From Lingula anatina (lineage: Eukaryota > Brachiopoda > Lingulata > Lingulida > Lingulidae), in NCBI RefSeq assembly GCF_001039355.2, contig NW_019774803.1, forward strand, positions 281,718-345,717: a DNA stretch of 64,000 nucleotides, written 5' to 3'. Numbering within the stretch: position 1 is the stretch's first letter; every line of letters begins with the position of its first letter. Both the position numbers and the translations under genes were made by a program. The notes under the pieces are model-generated. The model worked only from the letters and a program-made list of their open reading frames with translations, made no database searches and was not told the origin of the DNA. Shown piece by piece: positions 51,134-61,344 of this stretch.

Positions 51134-51503
51134 CAGGGCCGTAGCCCCCCCTGCCCCCCCTGGGATTTGAGGTGCAAAAAAAAAAAAAATAAATAAATAA
51201 ATAATAATAGCAAAGGTGAAAAAAAATAATTGCCAAAATCTAGGAAATGAAGTCCAATTGGCGTGTTGTGTTGAAAAAATGACTGTACTTATGGCAAAAT
51301 GAACCCACAATTTCTGACTTCTGATTGAGCAATAAATAACAGTTAAAATCCACCAGAATGCAGTATTATACATACAGTTTTTAAAATTTTTCCACACCGT
51401 GGGAGGGGGACACCCCCTCCCACCCCCTCCCCCCTCGGGGGCTTCGCCCCCTCGTGTCCGCTTACTGCCCCCTCCCTGGCATTTTGCTCAGGCTACGGCC
51501 CTG
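51134..51503. mobile_element. Inverted-repeat element with CAGGGCCGTAGCC ends
   Basis: Exact 13-base inverted ends, with CCCC-rich stretches just inside both and no coding capacity. GGACC flanks both sides. Related in end sequence to the 40088-40255 element. It lies within the segment found only in the second block. Confidence 0.75.
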
Positions 51504-52019
51504 CGGACCACTAATCAGACACAAATCTCGATTTTAACTATGTACACGAGAGACTTGCCATGGGAATTACTAGTAATGCAGAGGACCAGTTGCAGAAATA
51601 AATATTCAATATATTGGAGACGGGACCCGCAACTATGAGAACATCACGCATGCTAGGTGCTCAGAATCTATGGAAATTGGCTTCCCACTATCGGGCATCA
51701 CTTCGTTTGCATGTCGGGGATGTGGGGAGGGGAGGGGAGGGGGGGTTACTTACAGTTACTATATTAATATGTTTTCAAAATGCAATTAAATTTTATTACG
51801 CCCAATAGCGTATATCGCGTCAATGTGTTCCGAAGATTCATCATAATAATCGTCTTGAACTTGTTAAAGGAATAAATAAATAGGACTGTCACAAACAGCT
51901 ATTACGATCAACTATAATTGTTTTAAAGCGTCCGAGCTTTTGGCTTGTGTGCCTCATGACCCTGACCCCCCCCCCTTCGGTTTCTGAAAAATATATCACA
52001 CCAATATTCGCCTCTTGAA

Positions 52020-52211
52020 ATTAGAATTTTGACTAGCTAAATCATAGTTCTAAACCGTACCAAAGGGCACTGTTTGCTCTCCAGAAAACCAAAAAATTTT
52101 CGGGGCCCTTGAGCAGGCCCCAAACCCCACACCAAAAGGGCGGTGGTCGGCTTCGCATCCGAGGTCTGTCGCTCCGGACCCCACCTTCAAATAATTCTGA
52201 ATCCGCCCCTG
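52020..52211. mobile_element. hAT-like element fragment
   Basis: Right end TGAATCCGCCCCTG is the inverse of CAGGGGCGGATTCA, the same terminal class as the 402-572 element. No matching left end was found, so it is a truncated end. Confidence 0.5.
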
Positions 52212-52539
52212 TTAACAGTCTGATTGGTAAATAGGTAAAAAATAAATAAATAAATAAATAAACAAAGAGACCAAGCGTGTTTTCAGAAGTCACCCACCAA
52301 ACTGTATTCGGTCCTTTATACATGTACTCATTCATATGAATCTTGACGTTTTATCAAGGGCCTGGCCACATGAAAGACCCGTCGAAAATCGTGTACAAAC
52401 TGTTAAATATGTATGAGACTATGAGAAATTCAAAATGATATGATTCATACATCATTGACGTCTCGCGTCTTTGTTCGCGTTAAAAACCTAACTTCTGGTA
52501 GTGTAGAACAGTTTCATTAGTTATGTTATTGTAATAGAC

Positions 52540-52760
52540 TTGTGAAGATTCTTTAGTCTATAGCTACTTATATTTGTCTGATCTTACCATAATATTTCGT
52601 CTACTTGCAGTCAGACTTCATCAGGGAATGAGATTGTGAATTATATAATTAATAATATAATATTAATATATATTCCGAAATCTGGTAAGATCAGACAAAT
52701 ATAAGTAGCTATAGACAAAAGAATCTTCACAAGTCTAACTTCTGATTCCATGAATGGCGA
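52540..52760. repeat. Foldback inside the second block
   Basis: 52540-52600 is the inverse complement of 52684-52745 (TATAGCTACTTATATTTGTC and its inverse). The segment between, CCATAATATTT..ATATATATTCC, is the inverse of 47850-47937 of the first block. A local inversion with partial duplication therefore distinguishes the two versions. Confidence 0.75.
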
Positions 52761-52933
52761 ACGTGGGCTTGGTGCTGAAAATTTAATTTTAGTCAACAGG
52801 CCAATTCCCCTAACTTTGCAAAATGTATGGCAGAAGACCTTATCGATTTGTGTGTGTGTGTGTGTGTGTGTGTGAGTAAAGAAAGACAACCAATGCTGAT
52901 TTTTCAGAATAATTTTCACATAAGGGAAACACC

Positions 52934-53096
52934 TGTAACAGGAATGAAAGTCCTAGGAGTGGAAGTCTGGGCTCCCATATGATTAGTACAGGTTAGGGTT
53001 AATTGGAGTATTGGGGTTAGTATATGGACTAATGTCACCTGTACAAAGTAATGGGAAGCGGGCTACGGTTCCTAGCGGACTTCCATTCCTGTTACA
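52934..53096. mobile_element. MITE with TGTAACAGGAATG ends, second block
   Basis: Copy of 48194-48356 at the corresponding place of the duplicated block. Confidence 0.7.
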
Positions 53097-53417
53097 CCTT
53101 GGCTACATGTGAAGTAGGCCCAGTTAGACACTTTTGGACTTGTAGAGTATCGTATGTGACATCGAATATTTGCACGACTTTGAGCATACGAAGGTATGAT
53201 CACCGGGTTTATTGAACATTCGTGAACAGTTTCAGTAACAGCCTCTCATCGAAAATGAGCTATACCTGTTGTTATTTGCATAACAACAGGTTGGTCATCG
53301 TAGTGCTAGCTGTCTTCCCGAATGCTCACTTGGCAGTTAGACAGAGTCGGGTGTAGACGCAACAGTATGTGTGGTGCAGTCAGAAGGTCGAGCTTTTATA
53401 AGACGTGGAAGCAAATG

Positions 53418-53418
53418 N
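53418..53418. other. Single N, probable contig join
   Basis: Follows the same terminal sequence as the N at 48678. The collagen-VWA gene starts losing exons immediately beyond it. Confidence 0.75.
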
Positions 53419-53590
53419 TATAAAGAAAACGTACATCACTTCTCTAGAAAAATTTTAAGTCTCGCGAGATCAGTAAAATTGTTAGGTGAAAGCCACACAC
53501 TTGCATGTCCCAGTTAATGATTATTTATCAAGCTACTACTGTACTTTTGTGAATGTCATACTGCGTGTTGATAGTGAATTAACCACTTAC

Positions 53591-54609
53591 CATTCTTCTT
53601 CAGCTCGTCTGCTGGGATTTTTGGATTCCCGCCTCTGTTTGACTGCCCGTCAGTTATGACCCACACTACTTTCACATTTTCCCTAACTCCATATTGATCA
53701 AAATGTTTCTTGGCCAATCTCAGTGCATCAGCCGTAGCTGTGGAACCGCCTAATATACGGATACAAATAAGGTACAAATTAGATTTCGAAAAAAATGTAC
53801 ATGTAATTTTAAAAAAAAGATTACTTTGCAGCCGTTTTTCAACAAATTACCATTCAAAATTTCATCATCTTATTTTGAGTATTATTTGAACCTTGTTGCA
53901 CAGTTTACGTCATATTAGAATATAAACCTCAGAAATGTCAACATTAGCATTTAGTTTGAAATTTCATTTTAACAGTGGGACTATTTATTTTAGAAAATTC
54001 GCCCTCAGTGTTTTGTTTTAAAGATACCGTATTTAAAGCGAATATTTACTGCCTTACCATTGTCGTAGTCGATTTTCCCGACTGCTGCTTTGATGGCCGC
54101 TGCACTACTATATTGGCGTAGAGTGAACTCCACATGAGTTTTGGCCGGAGATGAAAATTCTATCAGTCCAACGTGGGTTCCCGATGGGGTAGTCTTCGTC
54201 TTCAAATCAATTACGTCCACTTGTACCTGTGTTTTGAAAAAAAAAAAAACGTTTATAAGATGGTAAGGGCTGATAGTTTGATTTACTTTCTAAATGTACA
54301 GTCGCAATGTAGGTGATGCATATATCAGATACAGACACTTAGGGAAACCGACATTTAATATTAATCTTACTGAAATTCCTTTCAAGATCTGGACACTGAC
54401 AAAAATAATTCCGTAGCTTTCGTTGTGATGCCCGATGTGCAAATTTCATACATCTTATTCCTTCATAGTATCTTTTCGTGGAAAAATTCTTATTGCACAT
54501 TAACGCATCACCCAGGATCGATTTTCAATAATGTTCTTGCATAAATAATTGAAGTGTGTAAATAATTTTTTGATGATATATCAGTTTATCGATAAATTAA
54601 TTAATAAGT

Positions 54610-54652
<43 letters not shown>

Positions 54653-55489
54653 TATACCAAGCTATAGCTTACCTGTATCCCTTTCTTCGCCTTGTCAAAA
54701 TGCTCAGATCCAATACTACCGCTGCTGTCCAGAACGTACAGGAAATCCAGATTGGGGGTCACGTAGGTAGTTGTTGCCCCCCTTGATGTTCCCCTTGGCC
54801 CTGCCGGTCCTCTTACAGAGGGGCCACCGGGACCTGCCGGTCCACGGGGCACCACTACTTTCTTTGGGGTTAGGAAACTGGATATTTTATCAAGTATCTT
54901 TTTGGCCACGGTGTCCTGGTCATCGCGCCCTGGAATGGTGAATCAATTAGAATTTTACTGAATGCCATTTTTAATGATTATACGGCTTAATTTTTTCCCT
55001 AAATTCATTAAGATGTTAAAATTCAAATAGCTGTCATGCTTGATAACTTCTCCTTCGAAATTCAGTCTTCTTTTCAGTCTGCCATGGGTGAAAATTTCAA
55101 GTTATGTACGTCTAGGTTTTTTACCTCCAAATAAGGAAAAAGGTTGAATTCATGATCAGTGGCGTCTTAAAAAAGAATCCCAAGTTATCTCCTCTTTTTG
55201 CTCTTTGCATCCTTCATGAGTTTTCTTAAATTTTAGGCGACTCGTTTCTCGGCAGTTTTTCATGAAGTCAAGCATGGTATAAGTGCAAATTCTTCGTTTA
55301 GATCCTATATCTTACATCAGTGCAGCCGTTATGAACAAATACATCAATATGTGTTAATTCTGCAGGTTGGTGATGCCAATGAAACGACCACTAGCTCTCA
55401 CCTCCTTCATTTAAGTAAAATACATTACCTTCTACAATAAAGACTAGTGTCACACAAATAATGAACGCTTGAATGCCTGTTGTTTTCAT
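53591..55489 (-). CDS. Secreted collagen-VWA protein, 3' exons missing
   Basis: Extracellular protein with a short collagen-like segment and a von Willebrand factor A domain. Exons: 55429-55489, 54673-54929, 54058-54226 and 53591-53749, 215 residues before the open end. A signal peptide (IQAFIICVTLVFIVEG) is followed by Gly-Pro triplets (GPAGPGGPS, GPAGPRGTS, about 45-65). The VWA domain then shows a complete metal-ion site: DSSGS (Asp88-Ser92), Thr166 and Asp196 in VITDG. About 60 residues of the VWA fold are absent. The next exons should lie left of 53591, but the N at 53418 and the mucin block follow. I chose the ATG at 55489 because the TATA box puts the transcription start near 55504, where an in-frame upstream ATG lies. 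Likely a matrix or adhesion protein. Confidence 0.87.
54605..54655. repeat. (TTTA)n microsatellite beside the exon 2 donor
   Basis: About twelve units ending 18 bases from the donor edge of collagen-VWA exon 2 (54673). Confidence 0.9.
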
Positions 55490-55527
55490 CTTGAGTGATT
55501 TCATGCGTTGGTGCGGACTACACCGTC

Positions 55528-55536
55528 CTTTTATAA
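55528..55536 (-). promoter_or_regulatory. TATA box of the collagen-VWA gene
   Basis: TATAAAAGG on the minus strand. A start of transcription about 30 bases downstream falls at about 55500-55506, leaving a very short 5' UTR before the ATG at 55489. Confidence 0.65.
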
Positions 55537-56638
55537 GGTAACCCCACAGTACATTAAGGTTTTAATATGCAACTTTCCCTATTCGTGGTAATTATACGTC
55601 GCAGTCCAAGTAGCATCCTTTTCCTTGATAGTTTTAAAATAACGTTACTTTCATGAACGCTCCTGTAACTTTATGTTACCCGAGTCCTAGCCACAAACGC
55701 CATAAAACACCTTTGCCTAGTTGAATATTTTATGTGGAAATGATTAACCTTTTAAAACCATACCCCTAATCAGAGTCGCCTCATATGGCCGCATCCTCCC
55801 TAAACATTCGCTAAAACCAACGTTTGACAGCTATTAGACCGCTTTGAGACTATTACTATTGTTCCCAGTGGTCCATATACCAAGAAGTGATATTTCCTTG
55901 TCTGTTTACCTACTTCTGCATTCGCTTGGATACCAAATAACGGAGTGTCACTTAAAGCCAATAAAGATACTACGTAGAATGGTAATATTCAGGAGGGACC
56001 ACATAAACTTAACAGTCAGAAGAATATATCCCTGTTTGTGGTTAGGTAAGGCCTGGACAAAATTGGTAATTTTGTCCATGGGTAAAGGTATGCCAGAAAA
56101 AGGGGCAACAGTATTTGCATGTGTGCGGAAGACCGCTTTGTCAACATTTATAGGAAATTATAAGGAAGCCTCTTAAGGATATGCTTAAGGATATATACTT
56201 TTTAAATTCAGTGCGCGTGCGTGAGGCTGTTTCCAAAACAAGCTGTCCGGCAAATGTGACGTAAATCTGAACAATGACAGCTGTAAACTGGCCAATGACA
56301 CAGAGAGATTTTTAGTCGGATCACCGACCTGCTGACTCTGTGTGTGGGAAGCCTGAATGGAATTATGTAACGTCAAGGTTGGATGACAAGTTATCAGAGA
56401 TGTTAGAATAATTGCCTTCCATACTGTAAGTTGAAAAGTACAGACAGATATTCCTTTGGCAGCATGGGACGGTGAAGACGGCAGAGATACTGAGGATAAG
56501 AGACACTTGTTTTACTTATATGGAAGATGTTTGCCTCCAAGACATTTCATGCTGATGCCATTTGATCTGGGGAATAAAACGGATGATAAATCTTGAAGCA
56601 ATAGGGAGCGAACAACCACGTGGCCACTGACGAAAAAG
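55537..56638. other. Intergenic, nothing recognised
   Basis: Upstream flank of the collagen-VWA gene. The open frames are short and show no family signal. Confidence 0.5.
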
Positions 56639-57004
56639 ATGGTCATTTCTACCAGGTTGGGAACAGTTTATCTTTGTCTTTTGATTTTGGTATGGATAAT
56701 GACACTTTGTGGAATTGTTGAAGGTTGGGATTCAAGTGGAGACGCTTACAACGAACGCGGTAGTAGCATAATGTTGATGTTGTACAGTAAATGGAAGACA
56801 GGCGTATTTATGATAGTCAGGATATGCGTCACCAAGAAACTAGTGATAAAAAGAATTGTGACTGACTTACATGTAAGTGAAACTGTGCTATTATTGTCGT
56901 TCAACCGAGTTATTACACCATCCATGCAATCTCATTTTTTTGTCCTAAGAATCAATTACTTCACATGGCTTCGTGTGACTAGATTCATACCATATAGTAC
57001 ATAG
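56639..57004 (+). CDS. Small ORF with signal-peptide-like start, unrecognised
   Basis: ATG-initiated, 121 codons. Residues 8-26 are strongly hydrophobic (LGTVYLCLLILVWIMTLC), then EGWDSSGDAYNERG follows. AATAAA at about 57072 lies 68 bases after the stop, so a single-exon gene is possible. A good donor (CAT/GTAAGT near 56873) could instead make this a first exon with the tail of the frame intronic. No homology recognised. Confidence 0.3.
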   Translation: MVISTRLGTVYLCLLILVWIMTLCGIVEGWDSSGDAYNERGSSIMLMLYSKWKTGVFMIVRICVTKKLVIKRIVTDLHVSETVLLLSFNRVITPSMQSHFFVLRINYFTWLRVTRFIPYST

Positions 57005-57588
57005 CAGTAAATACATTCTTCTTGAGAAAAACATTACTGTTATCTGTATTGGTTTATATAATTGTAATGTGAATAAATTTGTTTAAAATATTGAATTCTT
57101 TCATCATCTGTATACACGTGGTCGACTTGTCGTCGTATTGTAAAATTGCTTTATTTATTTTACCCAAAAATGCCTCCAAATTTTGAACAAGCAATCGCGT
57201 TGCATCTATCATTCAGCAGTTAGATAAAATTTACCGAGTCTTGGTGTTAATAGTGGTAACCTCATAAACGCTTTCTAAAATAGAAAAAATCCTAGCTATA
57301 CTGTTGACTGATATTACCTTTAAAATAATTATTTCTTGAAACTGCTTAACTACGCTGCATTGTTAATTTCAGTTCAGTTCAATGTTCATTTGAATTTTTT
57401 TAATCTTTTAATCCCGCCTCATTATTTTTTAAATAAATTTATCCCAAACGTTAATTTTATCCGTACCTTCTACGATCAGATCACACTAGAATCGAACAGA
57501 ACAAAAAATCTTGTGTAAAGAAATTTTGATAAAATTTGTCCAAAAAAGTCAAGTCGCCGATAAGAACTTAAAACGCGGGGTGAAAATT

Positions 57589-58095
57589 TGGGTGGGCTAC
57601 CGGGTGAATAGAGGAAGCGCTGACATGTCAGACTGAGAACCTGAACTTACAGGATTGATTTCCAAATATGGTAAATTTTTGTTTAAAAAAACGAGTATTC
57701 GTACCATAACTATAAAGGTGAGAAACAAAGTTTAGGGTGGGTGGTTGGGTGAATAGAGCAACTGGTAACGTTGTTGACTGCAAACCAGAAGGTTACAGGA
57801 TCGATTCCTAAACACGACACATTTTTGTGAAAAAAAAAAGAGTTTTAGTCCCATAACTATAAAGGGAAGATGCAAAGTTTAGGGTGGGTGGTTGGGTGAA
57901 TAGAGCAACTGGTAACGTTGCAGACTGTGGACCAGAAGGTTACAGGATCGAGTCCCATGGAACATTCATTTTGTAGAAAAAAGAATTGGACCTCATTGAC
58001 TATAAAGGTTTCGTTTAAATTTGCGCGAAATTCTTTGGGGCCAATGGCTCAGTTGGTACCACAACCGATTCTAAAGTTATAGAAAAAAGAATAGG
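57589..58095 (+). repeat. Tandem array of tRNA-derived repeats, about 147-base period
   Basis: Units begin near 57589, 57735, 57882 and 58030. Each has a tRNA-like head: GTGAATAGAGCAACTGGTAACG in units 2-3, TGGCTCAGTTGGTA in unit 4 (a good polymerase III A box). Units 1-3 have a B-box-like GGTTACAGGATCGATTCC. Between heads the spacer CCATAACTATAAAGG..AAAGTTTAG is also shared. Probably tandemised SINE copies; unit 4 is truncated after the A box. Confidence 0.7.
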
Positions 58096-58419
58096 AGATC
58101 GAAATGGACAAAATCAGATGAAACTTTTTAAAATCGTTATTCAAATAATACTAAGACAAGCACTAGAGAGAAAAATATCAAATCTGAATAATTAAACAAC
58201 GAAGACGTTGAAAGTTGTGGACAGGCTTTATTCGTTTAACTTCAGTGATATTAACGCGCGGCTCAAAACACACAATATCAAGGAAATAGCATTTAATGTG
58301 TTACTACAGAGTACGACAAGCCAAACATCTGAGTTTATTCGGAGTAATCATAAGAATTAAAATTCCCTGTGTAATACAATTAAAATTAACGTGCACACTC
58401 ATCCAAACTACAAATCACT

Positions 58420-58435
<16 letters not shown>

Positions 58436-58478
<43 letters not shown>
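58436..58478. repeat. (TA)n microsatellite
   Basis: About 20 TA units preceded by a short (CA)n. An (AAT)n run follows at 58543-58580. Confidence 0.9.
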
Positions 58479-58479
<1 letters not shown>

Positions 58480-58542
58480 CAATCGTGGAAAGGCCACTGG
58501 TTATCATGATTCTGTACAAGGACAGCCAGAAATCGCAGATTT

Positions 58543-58579
<37 letters not shown>

Positions 58580-59486
58580 TTCGCAAACAATAGTTCAAAG
58601 TTTTAAAGGATTGTAAAATACATGTTTGAACGTTAAATATGTCAAATATAGGTTACATATGTTGGTTCAAAAGCTAAAATGGGAAAATGTTGCCTTAAAC
58701 TGTTAAGTGCACAAACTAGACTGACATAATGTACATAGAAAATCTCATTGAAAAAATTACAACAGACTCGCTCAGTTTTATATATTGGTACAAAATGACG
58801 CTGAGAAATATTAACTTTCTGTTGGGATGTTCAGTCAAAAAGTAGAAATCGTAATTGTAATTGTATAAAAGTAAGCAAGGGTCGACTACAAAATAATACA
58901 TATTTGCTCCCTGTCGTGCACAGTTTGTGTACTGTCTCGCTTTTAGAAACCATTTTCTAATACTATGCCATACCTACTTAAAATTGGAAAAGTCAACTGG
59001 CAGTAAGACAGTTAGACCTATTATTTCAAAAAAATGTCGATGGAATAGGAAGCGAAACGGAGTGTTCTGGCATGCAAATTTTCAAATAACCAAACCCGTT
59101 TTGAAATCTGGCACATTCTCTCACGTTAGGATTCGCCGATGACCCAAATTTAAACAAAATTGGTAAAGTGCTTTCTTCGTTTTGGTGGGACAATATGTTA
59201 CAAATATAGGGGCCATATAGTCATTTGCCTCGGGGTTTTGGCCTTACATGCTAGGCAATGCCTACTTACCGTTGTACCATTCAATGTTGAAATCTAAGGC
59301 AAACAGTCACTGTAATTCATACATATTCAATAGGCACGTACATAATTTGCAAGTAAACCTTTAATAACACAAAAATGTTAAGAAACATATCAATTTTAAC
59401 TGTTGGATTACAGGCTTCTTTCAAATGTTCACACTCAGGATTATTGGAATCAAAAGGTGCATTTCGACTATTGTAACTTCTCCATG

Positions 59487-60036
59487 GGGACATATCTTCG
59501 TCTCTTGAATGCACTGGCGACTGAAATAACATATTTAAAATGAGAATTTTAGACACACGAGAAATCGTTTATTCCACGGTTTTAATTCAATGCAGTATTT
59601 GTTCTCTTTCATATATATAGTGAATACCTTGTGTTTCTGCTGTTTACGCAATTTCCATATAAGAGTCTATATATATCAAAATTTTAATATTTCAATACTA
59701 GATATCGTCACAATATTTACGAAATACAAATCGAACTGGGCATTCCCGCTGTCTCTCAGCTTAAACAGATAAACTGCCAAAAGTTGGGGGTTACATGTAC
59801 ATTTGTACTGTATAAAGACACCCTGGCATATAATACAATTTTGAAATCCTCCATCTTATTTCAAAGTTTTGTGCTCATGTATTTCTGCCAGTAACGAGAC
59901 AAGCTGGTCAATCGACCTGCAAACTGTAGACTACTAGTACATGTACTTACACGTTGTTGTTGTGGCCGGGAAGAACGGGTATCTTTGAACACACCAGGCA
60001 CCATATTTTATCCAGGAGAATCGCCATTTCGTCCTG
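59487..60036 (-). other. Candidate exon pair, frame uncertain
   Basis: An exon between acceptor TTTCAG and donor CGT/GTAAGT (about 59953-60036) and a following exon with acceptor TTATTTCAG at about 59524 have good splice signals. Two phases remain open: one ends FKRRRYVPMEKLQ and stop, the other ends IILSVNI and stop. No family recognised. Confidence 0.2.
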
Positions 60037-60152
60037 AAATCTTTGCCTAACATCATGGCTCCCTGAATGAATACTTGTCACTTGCAGTTGGCATAATTTG
60101 AATAACAATATTGTAACAGGTCAGGTGGGTCGCAGGCTCATGATTGTGTTAG

Positions 60153-60153
60153 N
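60153..60153. other. Single N
   Basis: No repeated sequence is visible across it, unlike the other two N positions. Could be a join or an ambiguous base. Confidence 0.6.
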
Positions 60154-61052
60154 CGATTGGCCAGTCATTTAAAATGCCATGTCTTTCTGTGCACTTCAGA
60201 AGGAAATATCGACGTTAGTTACTTTTATCCGAGGGGTTTTAAAGATTTTAAGGTCTGAATAGGGAAAGATATGTATACATTTACATATGATTTTGCGGAT
60301 TTTTTTTCAAACGCGTACAGTATCCATTTAAGGTCGAAAACAAGGACTGTCAATACTGCCAAATTTCTTCATAGAGAAATTAGTTATAATAAAAAAAAAA
60401 CTAGTTCTGCTCTGCAGAAGAAAAAAAATGGAACAAGGGCGAGGTATAATAATCATCCCATATGTTTATTGATACTATGCAGAACAGTTCAGATGAGAAT
60501 AAATATAAATAAATTATAAATATTATTGAAAGTATAATGCTGAATATATACATTAGTCAATTTATTAAAAAATAAAGCAGTAAAGCACTTGGTCTATGTA
60601 GTAGCTCTAGCTATGCCTGCACAAAATGACATGCGTAATGTTCACATATATATAACACATCTACAAAGCCATAAAATATTCAAGACATGCAATCCAGATA
60701 TACAGAAAACTATTTCAACTCAGTTAAAGTTTTTCATCAATAAAGATTAACATGTGAAAGGCCTATACATGTTTCAATATAAATAATATAGGCCTATCGT
60801 TATTTAAATATTATTATATACAGAGATTAAAAAATTTATAGCACTAAGACTATATTCAAAACTGCTGGAACCCAAGCAAATGAATATATGTGTTCTGCAA
60901 TACATTTAAACTCTTAAAAAAAATTCAACTCTCATCTTCAAAAGACCGCAGGCAATGTTACAATGAGTTCTACCGCAAAATAACAATTTGAAACATGAGG
61001 ACCAACGCCACCTATTGTTCATGCAGAGTACTAGTGCGCAGTAAGCAAGTAG

Positions 61053-61344
61053 TTAAACGAGATGCTGGGCCTCGTCGTCTGCCATATCTGAATAAGAGCG
61101 CGCCATAGCTTGGGCGATATGATCCTTTGTGTTCCAGCCGGGCCTGGGGAGATGAGGAAGATAATAAATATTATAAAAACGTGTCTGGTAAAAAATGATA
61201 CGTCTAGTAAACGTTGGGTTTTGTATCTTTAGACATGCAAGGCTGACAATAATGAAGGGGAATTCAAACATCCGCGAACTCCAGTTCAAGTTGATAAATA
61301 CAAGCAACTTACCAGGCCTGAAAAGAATGGACATGGCATATGCT
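61053..61344 (-). CDS. Candidate terminal exons of a minus-strand gene
   Basis: The last exon 61053-61143 has an excellent acceptor (TCCTCATCTCCCCAG) and encodes PGWNTKDHIAQAMARSYSD..AQHLV then stop. This is compositionally protein-like, acidic and Ala-rich. A 32-base exon at 61313-61344 with a GTAAGT donor joins it in phase. Further exons would lie at higher coordinates, but I could not chain any. The gene is not identified. Confidence 0.35.

Larger units (their letters stand above)
45764..53417 (+). repeat. Duplicated block containing the 3' end of the mucin-like gene
   Basis: 45764-47831 matches 48680-50893, and 47936-48677 matches 52684-53417, both at very high identity through exons, introns and flank. 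Both versions terminate at AGACGTGGAAGCAA.TG directly followed by an N. The second version additionally holds 50894-52683. This layout fits two alleles joined head to tail by an assembler better than a biological tandem duplication. Confidence 0.85.

Noticed and set aside
52042-52335. 97-codon minus-strand frame with RSDRPRMRSRPPPFW
   Set aside because: It is the translated end of a hAT-like repeat, a common source of spurious predicted proteins.
53418-55489. Truncation of the VWA gene as a biological pseudogene
   Set aside because: All four exons are intact with good splice sites, and the loss coincides with an N, so an assembly break is the simpler explanation.
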